Part shown: piece after piece, positions 8,643 through 18,173 of the stretch | How the letters are laid out: each line of letters begins with the position of its first letter | Numbering within the stretch: position 1 is the stretch's first letter | From: Paenibacillus aceris | GTDB taxonomy: Bacteria; Bacillota; Bacilli; Paenibacillales; NBRC-103111 | Length of the DNA: 64,000 nt | Assembly (NCBI RefSeq): GCF_017874035.1 | Contig: NZ_JAGGKV010000002.1 | Location: 494,676-558,675, forward strand | Direction: 5' to 3' | Program-made: the position numbers and the translations under genes | The notes under the pieces: model-generated | Databases searched by the model: none | Told to the model about the DNA's origin: nothing | The model's input: only the letters and a program-made list of their open reading frames with translations

Positions 8643-8804
8643 TTAGTGTTTTTTAGGCTTTTTGAAGATTTGAATGTTTAACGCATTGCTGGCCAGTGCA
8701 TTGCCCATCTTCGCCGATGCCCGGGCCATTTGATAAATATGGATCACGATCACATTCTTTTTACCGATGCGATATCGGTATGTTTTCACCTTTGATCGAA
8801 GCAT
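8643..8804 (-). CDS. Small basic protein, 53 aa, unknown
   Basis: A 53-residue highly basic ORF (starts MLRSKVKTYRYRIGKKN, ends IQIFKKPKKH) with central residues VIVIHIYQMARASAKMGNAL. The start at 8804 has a run of seven G plus AG 9 bases upstream; an open frame extends upstream to 8912 but lacks a ribosome site there. It lies between argS and the 49-aa gene in the same orientation. The composition suggests nucleic-acid or membrane-surface binding, but no family is recognised. Confidence 0.5.
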   Translation of the reverse strand: MLRSKVKTYRYRIGKKNVIVIHIYQMARASAKMGNALASNALNIQIFKKPKKH

Positions 8805-8928
8805 GGTGAGCTCCCCCCCGTCCCTCGTAAGCGCAGAAACAACGCAGCGTTTTGCTGTAGCATATGCAAAGCGCTGACAGGCTGTATCAGCAAGTACATA
8901 AGAGGAGCACATTTAGAATATTAAAGGT

Positions 8929-10815
8929 TTATAGTCGTTTTGGCGTCGGCATGCCAAGCAATTCAAGAGCTTGATGTAAGGTAATCTTAAGCATTTGTGT
9001 GATCCATAGGCGATGGGCAATGCGTTCATCACTCCCTTTCAAGACCGGGCATGTACTGTAGAAATGATTGAACAGTGAAGACAATTCAAACGCATAGTGA
9101 CAAATCAAGCTAGGCGCCAATTGCAAAGTTGCGTTCTCCAACGTTTCGGGCCAGTATGCCAAATGCCTGAGCAGTTGGTATTCCTGAACTTCCAGCAGGC
9201 TGTCTGTGAACTTGGGTTCCATCGTTTGCAGACGGTCATCTTTCTTTGCTTTGTCCAAAATGCTGTTCGCTCTAGCGTAAGCATACAGCAAATAGACCCC
9301 TGTGTTCCCCGTCACTTCCGTTGCCTGCTCTAAATCAAATATCACTTCCGTTTGCAGCTGATATTTCAGCAAATAATAACGGATCGCAGCCGCGGCGATG
9401 GATCTGCTGGATATTCCTGCTTTCCTTGAGCGTTTGACGTCAATGACCTTCTCCATGCGATCAAGCAAGTGGGAGACTTTAATCCCGACGCCTTGACGGC
9501 CAGACATCGCGTAGGAGCTTTTGCCTTCAGAGGTATTCATACCTAGACCAGCGGCTGTATCGGGACTTAAGGAAACGACGCCATAGCTCACATGCTTGAG
9601 TTGGCTTGCTTGCTGCCCGTACCCAAGAACTTCAAGCGCGAGCTTTACCATCTCTTGTGGATACTGCTGACGATAATCAATAACATTAATGACCATATCC
9701 GCGCGCCCAATGGATTTCTTACTGCCTTGTGCGGCCGTAGACCACAGACGGTCTTCCCATTTTTTATATACAAAATCGTTTTGCAGCAATCCGAATTTCC
9801 ACAGATGATAAGCGATATCCTTCGCCGTATAAGTAAGGATGCCATTGGAGCGTACGAGCACTTTATCCCCTTGAAATTCCTGAGTGTCTGCCTCGGCTTC
9901 TCCCCCGTCTTCCAAGTTTTTCAGCACCCAACAGCCCGCCAATTTCCCCTCTGTCACCTTATGAAACATCTCCGTTTTGCTCAGCAGCTCAAAGGTTGTA
10001 TCCCAGAATCCTGCGCGAACAATGCTGCTTTCCCAAACCAGTACGTCATAAGAGATCCCAAACTGTTTCATTTCGTCCAGCTGCTCGCGAACGATGCGCT
10101 CCGCCACCAATGCACCCATCCACGCGAGGTTCGATGTCCCGCTCTCAATTGCATGAAGGACCACTGAACGCTGCTCGGCCAGCTCGGGCTGGACTTTATA
10201 GGCTTGATTCACCTTTGCATAGGTTTCCCAGCAAAAATCCCCGAATCGAGGAAAGTTTCCCTCCGTTTGTGTATGAAGAATACCCACCACCGTATCCGCC
10301 AATTGATTCCCAAGGTCATCGATATAGTTATGAACTTCCACGTCATAACCGGCATGCGACAGCATACGCGACAGCGAATCGCCGATACAAGAGTTTCTTA
10401 AATGACCAACATGCGCCGCTTTATTAGGGTTGATCGAGGTATGCTCCACCAATACTTTGGTCTTCTTTCTTGGATGCGTCTGCTCATCTGAAGCTCGATA
10501 AGCTCCAGATGCCCATGCTTCCAAATTGATATAAAAGTTCAAGAAGCCAGGCGCTACGGCAGTAACTTTGCTGAACAGACCTTGAACAAGCCCATTCTGC
10601 TCAATGCGGCTCTGAAGCTCCCCAGCGATTTGCAAGGGAGCTTTTCGCCATATTTTGGCGAGCTGCATGGCGATATTTGAGCTGTAATCCCCATGCTCCG
10701 GGTGTGCCGGATGCTCGGTTACAATTTTCAGATAAGCAGGACGTTCGTTCCCGGACTCCTGAAATAAAGCCTCGACATGCTGCTCGATTTCTTCGGTTAA
10801 AAGCTGATGAATCAT
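8929..10815 (-). CDS. argS: Arginyl-tRNA synthetase (long form)
   Basis: A 628-residue class I synthetase that charges tRNA-Arg. The N-terminal domain (~1-110) is the ArgRS-specific Add-1 type (PEHGDYSSNIAMQLAK). The HIGH motif appears as HVGH at about residue 135 (NPNKAAHVGHLRNS). The KMSKS region is degenerate (YAMSGRQGVGIK), which is usual in ArgRS. The C-terminal all-helical anticodon-binding domain ends the protein. Start 10815 is supported by AGGGAGGG 7 bases upstream. It is about 70 residues longer than B. subtilis ArgS (~556), so it may be a second, amino-acid-responsive isozyme. Expression is controlled by the T-box leader upstream. Confidence 0.93.
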   Translation of the reverse strand: MIHQLLTEEIEQHVEALFQESGNERPAYLKIVTEHPAHPEHGDYSSNIAMQLAKIWRKAPLQIAGELQSRIEQNGLVQGLFSKVTAVAPGFLNFYINLEAWASGAYRASDEQTHPRKKTKVLVEHTSINPNKAAHVGHLRNSCIGDSLSRMLSHAGYDVEVHNYIDDLGNQLADTVVGILHTQTEGNFPRFGDFCWETYAKVNQAYKVQPELAEQRSVVLHAIESGTSNLAWMGALVAERIVREQLDEMKQFGISYDVLVWESSIVRAGFWDTTFELLSKTEMFHKVTEGKLAGCWVLKNLEDGGEAEADTQEFQGDKVLVRSNGILTYTAKDIAYHLWKFGLLQNDFVYKKWEDRLWSTAAQGSKKSIGRADMVINVIDYRQQYPQEMVKLALEVLGYGQQASQLKHVSYGVVSLSPDTAAGLGMNTSEGKSSYAMSGRQGVGIKVSHLLDRMEKVIDVKRSRKAGISSRSIAAAAIRYYLLKYQLQTEVIFDLEQATEVTGNTGVYLLYAYARANSILDKAKKDDRLQTMEPKFTDSLLEVQEYQLLRHLAYWPETLENATLQLAPSLICHYAFELSSLFNHFYSTCPVLKGSDERIAHRLWITQMLKITLHQALELLGMPTPKRL

Positions 10816-10849
10816 CGAATTTCCCTCCCTAATCACGTAAATAACATGC

Positions 10850-11090
10850 AAAAAAGCCCTCGTCTCTAAATAAGAGACGAGAGCTGTTCATTCCCGCGGT
10901 ACCACTCTAAGTGTTAAATCAGCAGATTTAACCCCTCTAACGATAACGGCTTATGCCGGATCTCCCTACTTCCGTTCGGAAGACCATTTCCCAGGTCCGT
11001 TTCGCTCCTGACATTCGTACCGGTTCCCACCAATCCCGGCTCGCTGCGACTGTCCGTCAAGAACTACTGTCCTGTTCATCAATGTTACTT
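10850..11090 (-). promoter_or_regulatory. T-box riboswitch leader of argS
   Basis: Read on the minus strand, 10891-10908 carries the canonical T-box AGAGTGGTACCGCGGGA, which pairs with the uncharged tRNA acceptor end. Upstream lies Stem I with AGTA-type and GGTGG-AACC distal elements, and a probable specifier CGG (arginine) at 10997-10999 followed by ACC. The alternative terminator is the GAGACGAG hairpin at 10850-10886 with a T run. Low charged tRNA-Arg should favour the antiterminator and argS transcription. T-box identity is clear; the specifier position is inferred by eye. Confidence 0.92.
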
Positions 11091-11136
11091 ATCAAGTTGT
11101 GAATTGACTGAATATTACTGCAATATTTATGTGTTG

Positions 11137-12012
11137 TCAAGAGGCAACTAGCTTCATCATCAAAATACCGATGAACGCCAAGGCAAGTCCGGATTGCTCC
11201 ATCATTGAAAACTTATCCTTCAAAACAAAACGTGTGTACAACAGAACAATCAGTACATTCAGTGCGACAACGGCGGACACCAATCCTGCTTTGCCATGAT
11301 CAAAACCATGAAGTATGAAAATCATGCCGACTACATTCGTAATCCCTACGACCATGCCAAAGAGAAACGTCCGGCGCTCCGTCCATCCTGAGGAAGTTGC
11401 CGCTTTAGCCTGTTTATTGTCTCCCTGCTTCTGATCTTTCAACCACCAGAGCCCGAAACAGATGGTGCCTGTAGTAAACATACAGAACAACGTCGGAAAT
11501 AACGGGGCCGCTACCAAAGCCGTCCATTTACCGGATAAGTCATTACCGGCAAAAAGAATTAAAGCCAGCGCCCCCCATCCTGCACCCTGCAAATTTTTCA
11601 GTGTAATCTCATTGGAATAACGCACGACTAAAATCCCAATAACGATAATGACGAAGGCCACGAACTGCATCATATTTAATCGTTCATCCCAAATCAAATA
11701 CGCGACGAACACCACAACGACGGACGGCAAACCGGTAAGTATGGCGACCAGAGACGCTTTTCCTACGGCGAAGCCCTTGAACATGCTGGCATTGGCCCCG
11801 AAGGAAAACAGTCCCATTTGAACGCCGATCAGCGCAGATACCGTCCATGTTTGTTGTAAAAGGATGGCGCAAATACCGCTAATCAGCGCCCCCATGAAAA
11901 ATGTGCCGCATAGCAGCACATTCCGATTTAATGATTGCTGGCTGGTCCAGTGATACAGAATGCCCCGCAGCCCGAAACTGAATGCTGCAAGTACCGAATA
12001 CATGAGCCACAT
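11137..12012 (-). CDS. EamA/DMT family transporter
   Basis: About 291 residues with ten hydrophobic segments arranged as two five-helix EamA repeats. The second repeat begins near RRTFLFGMVVGITNVVGM. DMT-family proteins export amino acids, nucleosides or other small metabolites; the substrate is unknown. The start at 12012 (MWLMYSVL) is preferred because AAAGGGG lies about 11 bases upstream and it begins directly with helix 1. It lies 59 bp downstream of the DUF2157 gene on the same strand and may share its transcript. Confidence 0.85.
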   Translation of the reverse strand: MWLMYSVLAAFSFGLRGILYHWTSQQSLNRNVLLCGTFFMGALISGICAILLQQTWTVSALIGVQMGLFSFGANASMFKGFAVGKASLVAILTGLPSVVVVFVAYLIWDERLNMMQFVAFVIIVIGILVVRYSNEITLKNLQGAGWGALALILFAGNDLSGKWTALVAAPLFPTLFCMFTTGTICFGLWWLKDQKQGDNKQAKAATSSGWTERRTFLFGMVVGITNVVGMIFILHGFDHGKAGLVSAVVALNVLIVLLYTRFVLKDKFSMMEQSGLALAFIGILMMKLVAS

Positions 12013-12071
12013 TCGAACAGCTACCCCTTTCTTTTGCATGCAAAGATCGGGTTATTTTACCACATTAATCT

Positions 12072-14294
12072 TTATTGGACAACACTTTGCTGCAGCAAAA
12101 GCCGTTCAAGAATCGCGTCTCCGTTCGCTGACACCTTCACTTCGGCGAACTTCGCATGCTGTTCGTAATCCCGTCCGGTCCCTTCTGGAATGAAATACGT
12201 TTCAATCCCATATTCAATCCTTTCGTAGCCCATTCGGGTGCCATTCAAGCGAACCTCCCCGGGAGCAAGCTCTTCCCCTTTTGTATACACGCGGCGGTAC
12301 TCATACACGCCTGTCGCCATGTTCGGAGCGAGCACTACGGCTATTTTTCGCTTAGACGTCAAGTCTTCGTTGTTATTATCAAAAATAGGCGGCTCGGAGA
12401 TCGTGTAGCGCAGGCGTACATAATCCCCTTGAATGAGCGAGCGCGGATCCAACGGTTCAAGCTGGAGTTTAATCAGTTGGCCATGCGACAGCAGCCACTC
12501 GCTTTTGCCAATTTGTATGGACATGGCCGCGACTTGCAGCAGCACTAACACCCCAATCACGAACCTGTTGACTGAGAAGCCTGATCTATCTTCCGGCTCT
12601 GCCGCTTCTAGCCGGTGTTTCTTTTCATACCAAACGGTAAAGCTCAAAATGAAGATACCGATCAAGGCGAGCGTAACCGATTTGTGCAGCAGCCCCCAGG
12701 CCAAATCGTAATATTTGTAAACGAGAAATGCCGTCCAGAAGCCCATAGACCAAGCGAAAATCCAACGGATATGCAATTGTCTGCTGACGACTAAGGCAAG
12801 CCCGACAATAAGAAAGAAAAGCGCATTCGTCAAATAATACCAGTAAGATTCGGTCATGAAGGTAAGCGCAAAGAGTGTTAGCAGAAATGAAGGGTAGCTG
12901 CTGTACAGCACCGGCTGCCGAACTGCAGCATTTCGAATGACCTGCCCGCACGCAAAGAGGATAAATAATACACTCGCTATCACGGTTAGCACAATAATTC
13001 CGCTATTGATCCAATTGAAAAGGATGACTGCGGCAATCAAAACCGCTGCAAGAAAGAAAAAAATGCGATGCACCATCCCGGCAATGTAGATAAAAGCAGC
13101 TATAGAAAGCGCAAGAAAAATGAATAAAACCGGCACATTTTCTGAAAATGAGGCAGCTCCCGCCCCAAGCAGTAATCCGCTGATGAGAATGGTGTATCGG
13201 ACTAAAGCATTCAACTTTTTGGCGAGTACCATCGCTGTAACCATGACAAGCCCGAACCCGATCAACACGTTCGCTGGGTCATCAAAACCTAACACCAATG
13301 TGACAATCCCGAGAACTGTCAAGCTGCCTAGCAGTGAGCCGATAATAACGACAGAAACTGTCAAAACACGTACGACCCATTTGGTGAAGTCGTTTTCCGG
13401 TTTATCACTTTCGTTTTTAACTGAGTCTGTCTCAGTTGGCGCAGCGACGGGCTGCCACGCCCGAATAAAAGTCATAAACTTCACGTTGGCGCCAATGAAC
13501 AAAATCACAAATAATAAGCTGGCTATGAAGAATAGCTCGTTATAATAGTGCACGATGAGTTCGATGTATTTAAACGTAATTGTGACGGAAATCCACAAGC
13601 CCGAGAACATCAAATAGGCTTTGTTTCTCGTGCGATGTGTGTACCATACAGCTGCTGCAAGCACCGCCACCAAGGGCAGGTTCATGAGAACACCATAGTC
13701 TTCAAAAGCGTGCGAATTCGAAACCACGAGCAGAATACCTATGCCTGCTTGAAATGAAATCCATTTTAAAAACGGCGACTTCAACGTCCCGCGCTCCGTC
13801 AACACATAGAGGATGCCATTTGCAATGGCCATGCCTAGCCAAATCGCGATTTGAACAACTTCTGACGCCATGTTTCCTTCCCATCTCGGGAAAAAATAAA
13901 TCCCATATGCCAAATGACCGAGCAGGTAAGAAAGGACGTAAAAGGGCTGCCATCTCGTTAGAATAGCTAAAAGGAATGCCGGAATAAACCAGATAGCGAA
14001 CAATGTGTAGCTGTCTGCATGCGAGTTATAGGTTTGCCCAATGAGTCCAACCCCTACGCCAAATGAAACGCAACTTGCGAACAGGCTGAGTTTACTTAGA
14101 AATTGGCGACCCGATTGACGCGAAAGCCAGACAGACAGCCCATAGAAACCAAGGATGAGCAAAAAGGCAGGTGTAAATTTTTCCCAGCGGTTTAATTTTT
14201 CCCAGTTCGTTGCAAAGAAATATACAATGGCGGTTAGAAGGGAGCTGGCTCCCAACACATAGCCCAATTGAATTGTAATCCATTTCGATTTCAT
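12072..14294 (-). CDS. DUF2157 membrane protein with C-terminal GDYXXLXY domain
   Basis: A 740-residue polytopic membrane protein. The N-terminal ~150 residues match the DUF2157 pattern (FFATNWEKLNRWEKF then several helices). The middle holds many more hydrophobic segments, interrupted by a polar loop near residues 280-300. The C-terminal ~170 residues are extracytoplasmic and contain QGDYVRLRY, the signature naming the GDYXXLXY domain. The function of both domains is unknown; fusion proteins of this type are common in Bacillales. Start ATG follows AGGAGG. No adjacent partner suggests its role. Confidence 0.85.
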   Translation of the reverse strand: MKSKWITIQLGYVLGASSLLTAIVYFFATNWEKLNRWEKFTPAFLLILGFYGLSVWLSRQSGRQFLSKLSLFASCVSFGVGVGLIGQTYNSHADSYTLFAIWFIPAFLLAILTRWQPFYVLSYLLGHLAYGIYFFPRWEGNMASEVVQIAIWLGMAIANGILYVLTERGTLKSPFLKWISFQAGIGILLVVSNSHAFEDYGVLMNLPLVAVLAAAVWYTHRTRNKAYLMFSGLWISVTITFKYIELIVHYYNELFFIASLLFVILFIGANVKFMTFIRAWQPVAAPTETDSVKNESDKPENDFTKWVVRVLTVSVVIIGSLLGSLTVLGIVTLVLGFDDPANVLIGFGLVMVTAMVLAKKLNALVRYTILISGLLLGAGAASFSENVPVLFIFLALSIAAFIYIAGMVHRIFFFLAAVLIAAVILFNWINSGIIVLTVIASVLFILFACGQVIRNAAVRQPVLYSSYPSFLLTLFALTFMTESYWYYLTNALFFLIVGLALVVSRQLHIRWIFAWSMGFWTAFLVYKYYDLAWGLLHKSVTLALIGIFILSFTVWYEKKHRLEAAEPEDRSGFSVNRFVIGVLVLLQVAAMSIQIGKSEWLLSHGQLIKLQLEPLDPRSLIQGDYVRLRYTISEPPIFDNNNEDLTSKRKIAVVLAPNMATGVYEYRRVYTKGEELAPGEVRLNGTRMGYERIEYGIETYFIPEGTGRDYEQHAKFAEVKVSANGDAILERLLLQQSVVQ

Positions 14295-14392
14295 GATGCA
14301 TAACCTCCTCTCGTCTTACTTCTAATTGTACTGGAGTTATATGTTTTGAGAAGTACTATCTATTCCTAGTACCAGATCATTAGCCTACTCCA

Positions 14393-14418
14393 AAAGAAAA
14401 AACCAGCCCGAGGCTGGC
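14393..14418 (-). terminator. Intrinsic terminator of the decarboxylase-chemoreceptor unit
   Basis: On the minus strand a CCAGCC/GGCTGG stem with a three-base loop is followed by TTTTTT. It is 24 bp after the chemoreceptor stop. Confidence 0.85.
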
Positions 14419-14441
14419 ATATTGCTTTTGAACGTTTATCA

Positions 14442-16208
14442 TTAGCTAGATAATTTAAAGCTTTTAACTGATTTTTGCAGATCAACAGACATTTCAGACA
14501 GTTGGCGGATCGCTGTAGTAATTTCCACAATAGACGCACTCTGCTCCTGCGCAGCAGCGGCTACTTCTTCATACCCGGCAGATTGCTGTTCGGTAATACC
14601 GGAAATTTTTTGCATCATGCTGGAAATGATCTCGAAAGACTTCACCGCTCGTTCAAGTGTATCTAATAAATGATCTGTCCGATTGGAAAAAACGGAAATA
14701 CCATTGAAAATTACCTTGAAATTTTCATACGTATCGTTAATCCAGGTTTGACCCTGTTCTACGGCGTGATTTCCTTGAACGATACTTTGCATGACCAAAT
14801 GGCTGTCTTTTTGGGTCCCGGAGACGAGTTCGGTGATGGAGCTGGCTGCTTTCGTAGATTGCTCAGCCAGTTTCTTCACTTCGCCGGCAACAACAGCAAA
14901 ACCTTTTCCTTGCTCGCCAACACGGGCTGCCTCAATCGATGCATTCAGAGCCAGCAGATTCGTCTGCTGAGCGATCTCGGTGATGATATTGATGATCGCA
15001 CCGATTTCTTTGGAGCGATTCCCCAATTGCAGCGCTGCTTCTTGTGATTGCTTCATCTCGCTTTGTATGACGTTCATCTGATGCAGCGTCTTCTCAACAA
15101 GTTGTTGACCGTCAACCGAATGGGCTCCTACCTTATGTGCCATTTCCTGCATCTCTTTGACTTCGCTCGTTACCTCCGTCAGTTCCGTATTAATTTCAAC
15201 GATGGAAGTGGTACTCTCGGAAATTGAATTTACAACCTCAGCTACCCCGTCATACATGCTATTCATGGAGACGGCAACCATCCCTGCACTCGAGCTTGAC
15301 TCATCTGCAGATTGATACAATTGCTCACTTGTTTGGGTAAGGATATGCGATGAATTGTACATCTGACGAATCAATGATTCCAAATTCCTCCGCATTTCAT
15401 TAAATGCCGCTGACAGTTTGCCAATCTCATCGATTCGATTGATCGAGACTTGTTCAGTCAAATAACCGCTAGCTACCTTCTCCGTCATTCGCATCAGCTG
15501 AACGACCGGTCTCGTCACACTCCGACTAATGAAGTAGGCGATCAAAGTGCCAATAGCCACAACAATGATCGTTAAGATCAACGTCGACCACAGCAATTTT
15601 TGCTTCGTTTGCGGGATAACCGATGCATCCAAATCAATACCGATGATGCCAACGTTTTCGCCATTCTTGTTTCTGAGGGGAGCAAATATAGATTTATGAA
15701 TGCCGTATTCATCTTTATAAATGTTGCTGATCATCGGTTTATCCTGGGCAATCGCCGCGTTCATTTCTGGAGTAAAAGGATACTCAGTGCCGTAGTCGTC
15801 TTCAACCCCAGTTAATATAACGATTTGATCCTTATTTTGCATTCTAGTTAACACATACACATTTTCTAGCGTATCGTGTTTCTTGAACTCCTCGAATTGC
15901 TTTTTGATTCTTTCATAGCCCGGATTCTTGGTGTCCATAATTTCCTCAGGACGTTCAGGAATTACGGCTAAAAAATTTGAAACGTTTTGAATATTTGACG
16001 TTAGCCGCAGAACAAATTGATCTTCGAGCTTCGATGCTAAACTTTTACTGATCCAATATTCGGAAAAGGAAAAGACGCCGCTTACGACCAGAAGCAGCAA
16101 AACAATGCTAAACGTCATTTTAACCGCTAGATGCTCACGGACCCAATTCAATAATTTACTTCTGAAACGTGTCGCCTGTTTTGTCAGTCTTTGCATTTGC
16201 GTAGCCAC
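14442..16208 (-). CDS. Methyl-accepting chemotaxis protein
   Basis: A 588-residue transmembrane chemoreceptor. TM1 is about residues 31-47, an extracytoplasmic Cache-like sensor spans ~50-205, TM2 ~206-228, HAMP ~228-285, and the cytoplasmic signalling domain follows. The signalling tip is intact ([20 protein letters not shown]). It should control CheA and flagellar bias in response to a small ligand. Translation starts at GTG with AGGAGG about 8 bases before. Only 6 bp separate it from the upstream PLP decarboxylase, so its ribosome site overlaps that gene's end. The pairing suggests the receptor may sense the decarboxylase substrate or amine product (inference). Confidence 0.92.
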   Translation of the reverse strand: MATQMQRLTKQATRFRSKLLNWVREHLAVKMTFSIVLLLLVVSGVFSFSEYWISKSLASKLEDQFVLRLTSNIQNVSNFLAVIPERPEEIMDTKNPGYERIKKQFEEFKKHDTLENVYVLTRMQNKDQIVILTGVEDDYGTEYPFTPEMNAAIAQDKPMISNIYKDEYGIHKSIFAPLRNKNGENVGIIGIDLDASVIPQTKQKLLWSTLILTIIVVAIGTLIAYFISRSVTRPVVQLMRMTEKVASGYLTEQVSINRIDEIGKLSAAFNEMRRNLESLIRQMYNSSHILTQTSEQLYQSADESSSSAGMVAVSMNSMYDGVAEVVNSISESTTSIVEINTELTEVTSEVKEMQEMAHKVGAHSVDGQQLVEKTLHQMNVIQSEMKQSQEAALQLGNRSKEIGAIINIITEIAQQTNLLALNASIEAARVGEQGKGFAVVAGEVKKLAEQSTKAASSITELVSGTQKDSHLVMQSIVQGNHAVEQGQTWINDTYENFKVIFNGISVFSNRTDHLLDTLERAVKSFEIISSMMQKISGITEQQSAGYEEVAAAAQEQSASIVEITTAIRQLSEMSVDLQKSVKSFKLSS

Positions 16209-16214
16209 TTGTTG

Positions 16215-17885
16215 TTACCTCCTGCTTATCGTCGATGCTTCAGCATACTTCTCATAGACCTGTGTTACGATTGACTTCAAATGTTCCACAATTTCTGGGA
16301 CGTGTTCAACCTGCGTATAGGGGGAAATGATGAATACTTTATTCGCATATAAGGGCGTATAACTTTCATCCTTCGTAGGTACAAGGAGGTGCTTCTTCGT
16401 ATCGCCAAAAAATATGCGATCACGCTGATTCCCAAGCATTTCGAACAAGACTTCATTGAACTTGTTGTTCCGCTCAATCTCTTTATAGGTGCAGCTTCCC
16501 GAAATTTCTTCCTGAAACCGATGACTCCCATCTGGGTAAATCCGAAATAGCGTAATAATTCCGGGGTTGTCCTCATTAACAATCTCAGCCTGAGGAATTT
16601 CCGACCGCAGCGCCTCCCGGAAGGCGAGATTGACCTCAACGAATTGTGCCAGAAGCTGCTGGTACCCTTGTACGCCAAAAGCGAGCAGAGCACTATAAAT
16701 GCTAATGGAGCTAGCCATGCGCGAGCATTCCAACGTGTATCCGGTATGGTACTGACCATAACCCCGATGCCCGACATATGGCGTTTCGTCCGGATGTAGG
16801 TCCATAAGCTTCAAATCTGCGGCTTCCTTTAGAAGGAATAGACTTGTCAGATACGGTGTTTGCCCCAGCTTTTGAAAATCGAAGCAAAGCGAGTCGGCCA
16901 AATGCAAATGTCTCATCCTGCTATGAATGGCCCTTAAAGCCTCAGCAACCTCATCTTTGAATCCAAGCGGATTGCTGAAGAAGTCATAATCTTGAAAGAA
17001 CGCAAAGAATCCGCCTAACGCCGAATCTGCATGAATATGTGCTCTCGGCAGCCCAAACTGTGCAGCGACTTGGTTAGATATCGTATAAATCTGCTCCAAA
17101 TCGTCAATTCCCATTGCATCTGTCGTGCCTGTCGTAGCAACAATATAGATCGGTATTCCGCCTCGCGCGATAACCTCTTCCATCTTGATCTTCAAATCGC
17201 CCACATCCATGGAGCTGTCCGATTTCGTACGAACCCGAATTAATTTATCGCTGCCGATCCCCGTCGCTTCCACGGATTTAAACAAGCTGTAATGCGCAGC
17301 ATCTGAACAAAAGGCATACAAGTTGCCGGGAACGCCTTTTTGCAAAGCCTCCGGAGCAAATTTGGCAATCGCAATGCGAAGTCCGGAAAATACAGCTCCT
17401 TGCCCGCCCCACGTCGTATATCCGCCGCTTTTCATTGGGTCATATCCGATTAATTTGGACATCATGCTGATCACTCTAACTTCCGCTTCAGCTCCCGCAG
17501 GTCCGTAAACATCCCATAGATTGTTGCCGTTCACCATAAAAGCCGCAATCATGCCCAGGATGCCCGGGATGCTCGCCATTGGCAAAATATTCGTTAGGAA
17601 ATATTTCGTATGGTACGGATGATCGTGCAGCAGCTTTAGCAGCTCGGTGTTTACTTCCTCCAATGGGATACTGGCAGTCGGAATCTCACTATTTTGAATG
17701 AGGTTATTATAAAAGTTCCCTGTCCGGTTTTTTTCTCCCTTAAGATTGACGCCATCCGGATTTTTCAGCACATCGACGCCGGTTAATATTTGTTCAATGA
17801 ATCGCATCATCATTTGACGCGATTGTGGGTTTCCGTCTTCACTCGGAAATAATTTCTGTATATTTGGCAATCTTCTTTCTTTCAT
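16215..17885 (-). CDS. PLP-dependent group II amino acid decarboxylase
   Basis: A 556-residue fold-type I decarboxylase of the glutamate/tyrosine/aromatic amino acid family (PF00282 type). Visible hallmarks are His198 in DAAHYS, which stacks on PLP, HADSALGG with Asp287, which pairs with the pyridine nitrogen, and Lys339 in DFQKLGQTPY as the Schiff-base residue. The catalysed step is L-amino acid to amine plus CO2; the substrate cannot be read reliably. Tyrosine, aspartate or glutamate are options. Start ATG follows GGAGAGG. A good sigma-A promoter lies ~105 bp upstream. It is co-transcribed with the chemoreceptor gene. Confidence 0.87.
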   Translation of the reverse strand: MKERRLPNIQKLFPSEDGNPQSRQMMMRFIEQILTGVDVLKNPDGVNLKGEKNRTGNFYNNLIQNSEIPTASIPLEEVNTELLKLLHDHPYHTKYFLTNILPMASIPGILGMIAAFMVNGNNLWDVYGPAGAEAEVRVISMMSKLIGYDPMKSGGYTTWGGQGAVFSGLRIAIAKFAPEALQKGVPGNLYAFCSDAAHYSLFKSVEATGIGSDKLIRVRTKSDSSMDVGDLKIKMEEVIARGGIPIYIVATTGTTDAMGIDDLEQIYTISNQVAAQFGLPRAHIHADSALGGFFAFFQDYDFFSNPLGFKDEVAEALRAIHSRMRHLHLADSLCFDFQKLGQTPYLTSLFLLKEAADLKLMDLHPDETPYVGHRGYGQYHTGYTLECSRMASSISIYSALLAFGVQGYQQLLAQFVEVNLAFREALRSEIPQAEIVNEDNPGIITLFRIYPDGSHRFQEEISGSCTYKEIERNNKFNEVLFEMLGNQRDRIFFGDTKKHLLVPTKDESYTPLYANKVFIISPYTQVEHVPEIVEHLKSIVTQVYEKYAEASTISRR

Positions 17886-17953
17886 AAATTCCTCTCCTAT
17901 CGATTGAATCTTTTAAAGCAAACGATGAAAAACTGCAGGAAAAACCCCCTCCT

Positions 17954-17972
17954 TCGACATAAGTCGACATAA
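17954..17972. promoter_or_regulatory. Tandem direct repeat downstream of decarboxylase promoter
   Basis: TCGACATAA occurs twice, starting at 17954 and 17964, a 10-bp period equal to one DNA helical turn. It lies just downstream of the predicted transcription start of the decarboxylase-chemoreceptor operon, a normal position for a repressor site. No matching regulator is identified. Confidence 0.4.
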
Positions 17973-17992
17973 AGCTTACATTTTTATACATT

Positions 17993-18021
17993 AGTATAGT
18001 ACAGTAAAATAAATATAACAA
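17993..18021 (-). promoter_or_regulatory. Sigma-A promoter of the decarboxylase operon
   Basis: On the minus strand TTGTTA and TATACT are separated by exactly 17 bases, close to the vegetative consensus TTGACA/TATAAT. It is the only strong match in this AT-rich gap. Confidence 0.65.
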
Positions 18022-18110
18022 CACAATTTACCAATTGTTTATATTAAATAGTACTTTTGTTATATAGTTGATTAACCACCCATTAATAACCAATGGTAGA
18101 ATAATAGGAC

Positions 18111-18160
18111 AAAAAAAGCCTTGTCACAGGTTCCTTATCGGAACCATGACAAAGCTTTTT
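18111..18160. terminator. Intrinsic terminator of the ABC exporter operon
   Basis: A long stem pairs AAAAAAAGCCTTGTCA with its complement, with an inner GGTTCC/GGAACC stem. T tracts lie on both flanks. It is 14 bp beyond the ABC gene stop. Confidence 0.85.
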
Positions 18161-18173
18161 GGGTATATTCACT

